NCBI GenBank assembly: GCA_003523545.1
Contig: DQAM01000510.1
Span: 1-7,147 of the forward strand
DNA length: 7,147 bases
Source: Dysgonomonas sp.
Lineage (GTDB): Bacteria > Bacteroidota > Bacteroidia > Bacteroidales > Dysgonomonadaceae
Reading direction: 5' to 3'
The notes under the pieces are model-generated. The model did not search any database. It saw only the letters and a list, made by a program, of their open reading frames with translations, and had not been told where the DNA came from. The translations under genes were made by a program, and so were the position numbers. Shown here piece by piece: positions 5,192-7,147 of this stretch; position 1 is the first letter of the stretch; each line of letters opens with the position of its first letter.

Positions 5192-5382
5192 GATGTGTAT
5201 GGTTTAATGATTTATAATTTGAATATCAGGAGCAAAAATAAAGAATGGTTGTGACAGCCTTATGTCAGTAGTGTTGCAGAAAATTCGGGAGATGTCCAAA
5301 TCTTAACATTTCCAAAACGGTTTCCGTATGCCGTAAATTATTATTTCTTTTGTGGATACGCTTAATGCAGGGATATAGGAAT

Positions 5383-5934
5383 ATGGAAAATACGGTCGAT
5401 GAAAAAATACTGGATGCTTTGCGGGATGGAAACCATGAAGCCTTCGAGACCGTTTTCATATCTTACTACAACAAGACGAAATATTTTATTTACGGCTACA
5501 TTAAGTCTGAAACCGATGCCGAAGAATTAACAGAAGACCTTTTTGTAAACCTGTGGATAAACCGCACAAGTATAGATACCGGCAAATCGTTCAGTTCTTA
5601 CCTTCATACGATTGCCCGCAATGCAGCTATCAATTTCCTTCAGCACAAATATGTGCGCGATGCATATATAAGTAATTATATGTCTGACGAGCACAGTTCG
5701 ACTTCGGAAGAAGACCTTATTGCCAAAGAACTTGGCATATTGATAGACGATGTGGTAGCTAATATGCCCGGACAACGCAGGCAGATTTATATCCTCAGCC
5801 GGAAAGAGGGGCTGTCTAATACCGAAATCGCCGAAAAATTAAGCACTACCAAGCGCAATGTCGAGAGCCAGCTGAGCCTTGCCCTGAAAGAGATCCGCAA
5901 AGCAATTACGGCATTTATCTTTTCCTTGTTTTAA
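5383..5934 (+). CDS. ECF RNA polymerase sigma-70 factor, Bacteroides expansion type (183 aa)
   Basis: This sigma factor directs RNA polymerase to promoters of a nutrient-uptake locus. Region 2 spans about 20-90: AFETVFISYYNKTKYFIYGY, then DAEELTEDLFVNLW (45-58) and SYLHTIARNAAINFL (71-85), the core-binding and -10-recognition helices. A linker at 91-120 leads to region 4 (129-173), with PGQRRQIYILSRKEGLSNTE (129-148) and TTKRNVESQLSLALKEIRK, the -35-binding HTH. Length is typical. ATG at 5383 is chosen because the family usually starts close before the DExIL helix; in-frame ATGs at 5350 and 5365 would add 11 or 6 residues of poor match. The gene is followed 76 nt later by a FecR-type anti-sigma gene. 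The stretch 5192-5382 before it shows no gene. Confidence 0.93.
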   Translation: MENTVDEKILDALRDGNHEAFETVFISYYNKTKYFIYGYIKSETDAEELTEDLFVNLWINRTSIDTGKSFSSYLHTIARNAAINFLQHKYVRDAYISNYMSDEHSSTSEEDLIAKELGILIDDVVANMPGQRRQIYILSRKEGLSNTEIAEKLSTTKRNVESQLSLALKEIRKAITAFIFSLF

Positions 5935-6010
5935 AAATTTTCCGATTTTTTTATTTTTCTTACTGAGGTTTTGGTCCTTTGCCTGTATTATATATAAAGC
6001 ACGGTAAAAG
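5935..6010 (+). promoter_or_regulatory. Sigma/anti-sigma spacer with possible promoter
   Basis: The 76-bp gap is T-rich at first (5935-5960) and then reads GAGGTTTTGGTCCTTTGCC and TGTATTATATATAAAG before the fecR start. I recall similar spacer sequences between sigma and anti-sigma genes in gut Bacteroidales; this is unverified. It may contain an autoregulated promoter for the anti-sigma factor. The T-rich part lacks a stem, so it is not a terminator. Confidence 0.3.
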
Positions 6011-6979
6011 ATGAAAGAAAAGATATATCTGATAATAACCCGTTATCTGTCGCGGCGTTTTTCTTCCGGTACGGAAGAAAAGGTGCAGAAGTGGATTGTC
6101 CGGGATGAAAATAAAGATTTGAAGGAACAGGCTTCCCTGGATTATTGGGAGGAACTGGAAACATCTGTGGATCAAAATACGTATGCGGCATTGGAAAGGG
6201 TTAATGAAAGAATCGGTTATGTCCCCCGAAAAAGTGTCCGGCTCCCGCTATTTAGAAAAATAGTACGTGTTGCGGCTGTACTCGTTCCGTTACTTGTTCT
6301 GGCAGGAGTTTACCTGTATTATTCTTCCGGCAGGATTAACATGATCGAGGTGGTTACCGCTTATGGCGAGCAGAAACATCTCTTTTTGCCTGATAGTTCG
6401 GAAGTCTGGCTGAATGCAGGGACGACCATCCGCTATCCTGAGAAATTTGCGGAAACCGGGCGGAATATTTATCTCGAAGGTGAAGCTTATTTTTCTGTTG
6501 TACCAAATCAAGTTCAGCCGTTTATTGTTGATACCGAACTACTTTGGGTAAAAGTATTGGGTACAAAATTTAATGTAAAAGCTTATCGGGGAGATGAGAA
6601 AATCACGGCTGCATTAACCAGTGGTAAAGTAGAAGTGACTGCCGGAGAGGAAAATGTCTGTATATTATCTCCCAATGAAAAACTGACTTATAACCGCATA
6701 ACGGCTGAGGTGGCGGTGGCAGAGATGCCCGCAAATGAAACGGATGCCTGGATGAATGGACAATTGATTTTCAGTGATGCATCTCTGGATGAAATATTGC
6801 AGACACTCGAAAGACGCTTCAATATTAAGATAGAAAATAACACACGCATCTCCGCAGCCAGTTTGTATACCATAAAATTCCTGAAAAACGAAAGCCCGGA
6901 AGAGATACTGGATATTCTGCAGGAAGTTATCGGACTGAATTACCAAAAAGAAGGAAGCAAAATAATTATAAGAAAATAA
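6011..6979 (+). CDS. FecR family anti-sigma factor (322 aa)
   Basis: This inner-membrane protein holds the partner ECF sigma factor and relays a signal from an outer-membrane TonB-dependent receptor. The cytoplasmic N-terminal part (1-80) includes LSRRFSSGTEEKVQKWI and a WEELE helix that would contact sigma. One membrane helix lies at about 84-104 (IVRVAAVLVPLLVLAGVYLY). The periplasmic FecR domain spans about 112-215, with TAYGEQKHLFLPDSSEVWLN (116-135), the GRNIYLEGEAYFSV strand pair and VLGTKFNVKAY (182-192). A C-terminal DUF4974-like domain covers about 250-320 (GQLIFSDASLDEILQTLERR, then the ILDILQEVIGLNY helix). Length is typical and nothing appears missing. It is co-directional with the sigma gene, and the usual next gene would be a susC-like receptor. 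Confidence 0.94.
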   Translation: MKEKIYLIITRYLSRRFSSGTEEKVQKWIVRDENKDLKEQASLDYWEELETSVDQNTYAALERVNERIGYVPRKSVRLPLFRKIVRVAAVLVPLLVLAGVYLYYSSGRINMIEVVTAYGEQKHLFLPDSSEVWLNAGTTIRYPEKFAETGRNIYLEGEAYFSVVPNQVQPFIVDTELLWVKVLGTKFNVKAYRGDEKITAALTSGKVEVTAGEENVCILSPNEKLTYNRITAEVAVAEMPANETDAWMNGQLIFSDASLDEILQTLERRFNIKIENNTRISAASLYTIKFLKNESPEEILDILQEVIGLNYQKEGSKIIIRK

Positions 6980-7009
6980 ATATACATCTACTATGCCTAT
7001 GTAACAAAA

Positions 7010-7047
7010 AGAACCGGAAATCAGCTTGCGGCCCTCTTCCCGGTTCT
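7010..7047 (+). promoter_or_regulatory. Hairpin in the leader downstream of the anti-sigma gene
   Basis: AGAACCGG (7010-7017) and CCGGTTCT (7040-7047) form a perfect 8-bp stem, extendable by two pairs past a mismatch, around a loop of about 20 nt. No T tract follows (GAAATGCC), so it is not a canonical terminator. It sits 30 bp after the fecR stop and 100 bp before the window edge, with no further start codon recognised. It probably belongs to the 5' leader of the next gene, expected to be a susC-like receptor. Confidence 0.45.
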
Positions 7048-7147
7048 GAAATGCCGAAACTTATTGAACGTTAGAGTAAAACAAAGTATCAACAGTACAA
7101 ATATAGTGAAAGGCGGGAGATAAACGAAAACTTGGTCACAGTTTATC

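Noticed and set aside
5252..5267. TGACA/TGTCA short palindrome before the sigma gene
   Set aside because: Five-bp arms are expected by chance; no link to a regulator.
6665..6946. 93-codon minus-strand frame
   Set aside because: Antisense to the clearly coding FecR gene.

Overview
The window looks like chromosomal DNA from a member of the Bacteroidales (Bacteroides, Parabacteroides or Dysgonomonas-like). The main evidence is an ECF sigma factor followed by a FecR-type anti-sigma factor with a C-terminal DUF4974-like segment, the arrangement that controls SusC/SusD nutrient-uptake loci in this order. Several upstream regions also carry TAnnTTTG boxes (the Bacteroidetes -7 consensus), and Shine-Dalgarno sequences are weak or absent. 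I cannot name a species.

Region 1 (1-1380, minus strand) is markedly AT-rich. It holds a tight cluster: a four-helix membrane protein (136 aa), a 54-aa single-helix protein, and a soluble protein resembling DUF6414 that runs off the left edge. Consecutive genes overlap by exactly 14 nt each, so they are probably translationally coupled. The cluster looks like an accessory cassette of unknown function. Region 2 (1390-2185) holds an intrinsic terminator with no visible upstream gene, a small ASCH-domain protein, and that gene's own terminator.

Region 3 (2186-2850, minus strand) is the most unusual part. A small unrecognised protein (111 aa from the chosen start) is preceded by a long GC-rich leader. 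The leader contains a 31-codon leader ORF, two mutually exclusive stems, a T7 tract after the second stem, and a further hairpin just before the structural gene. This is the layout of a transcription attenuator. Region 4 (2984-3991, plus strand) is a two-gene operon of an XRE-type regulator and a VOC (glyoxalase-fold) protein, with a dyad upstream and a terminator downstream.

Region 5 (4061-5191) holds a 96-bp element with imperfect terminal inverted repeats (MITE-like) and a 76-aa two-helix membrane protein of a type I recall from Bacteroidetes. It also holds a gene scar: the N-terminal part of a PhnB-like VOC protein joined out of frame to the C-terminal part of a WYL/YafY regulator. Region 6 (5383-7147, plus strand) is the ECF sigma/FecR pair, followed by a hairpin-bearing leader that probably belongs to a susC-like gene just outside the window.

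The ECF sigma/FecR pair and probably the 76-aa gene are ordinary Bacteroidales content. The left third shows signs of acquisition and rearrangement: an AT-rich cassette, an orphan terminator, an attenuated unknown gene, a MITE-like element and a gene fusion scar.
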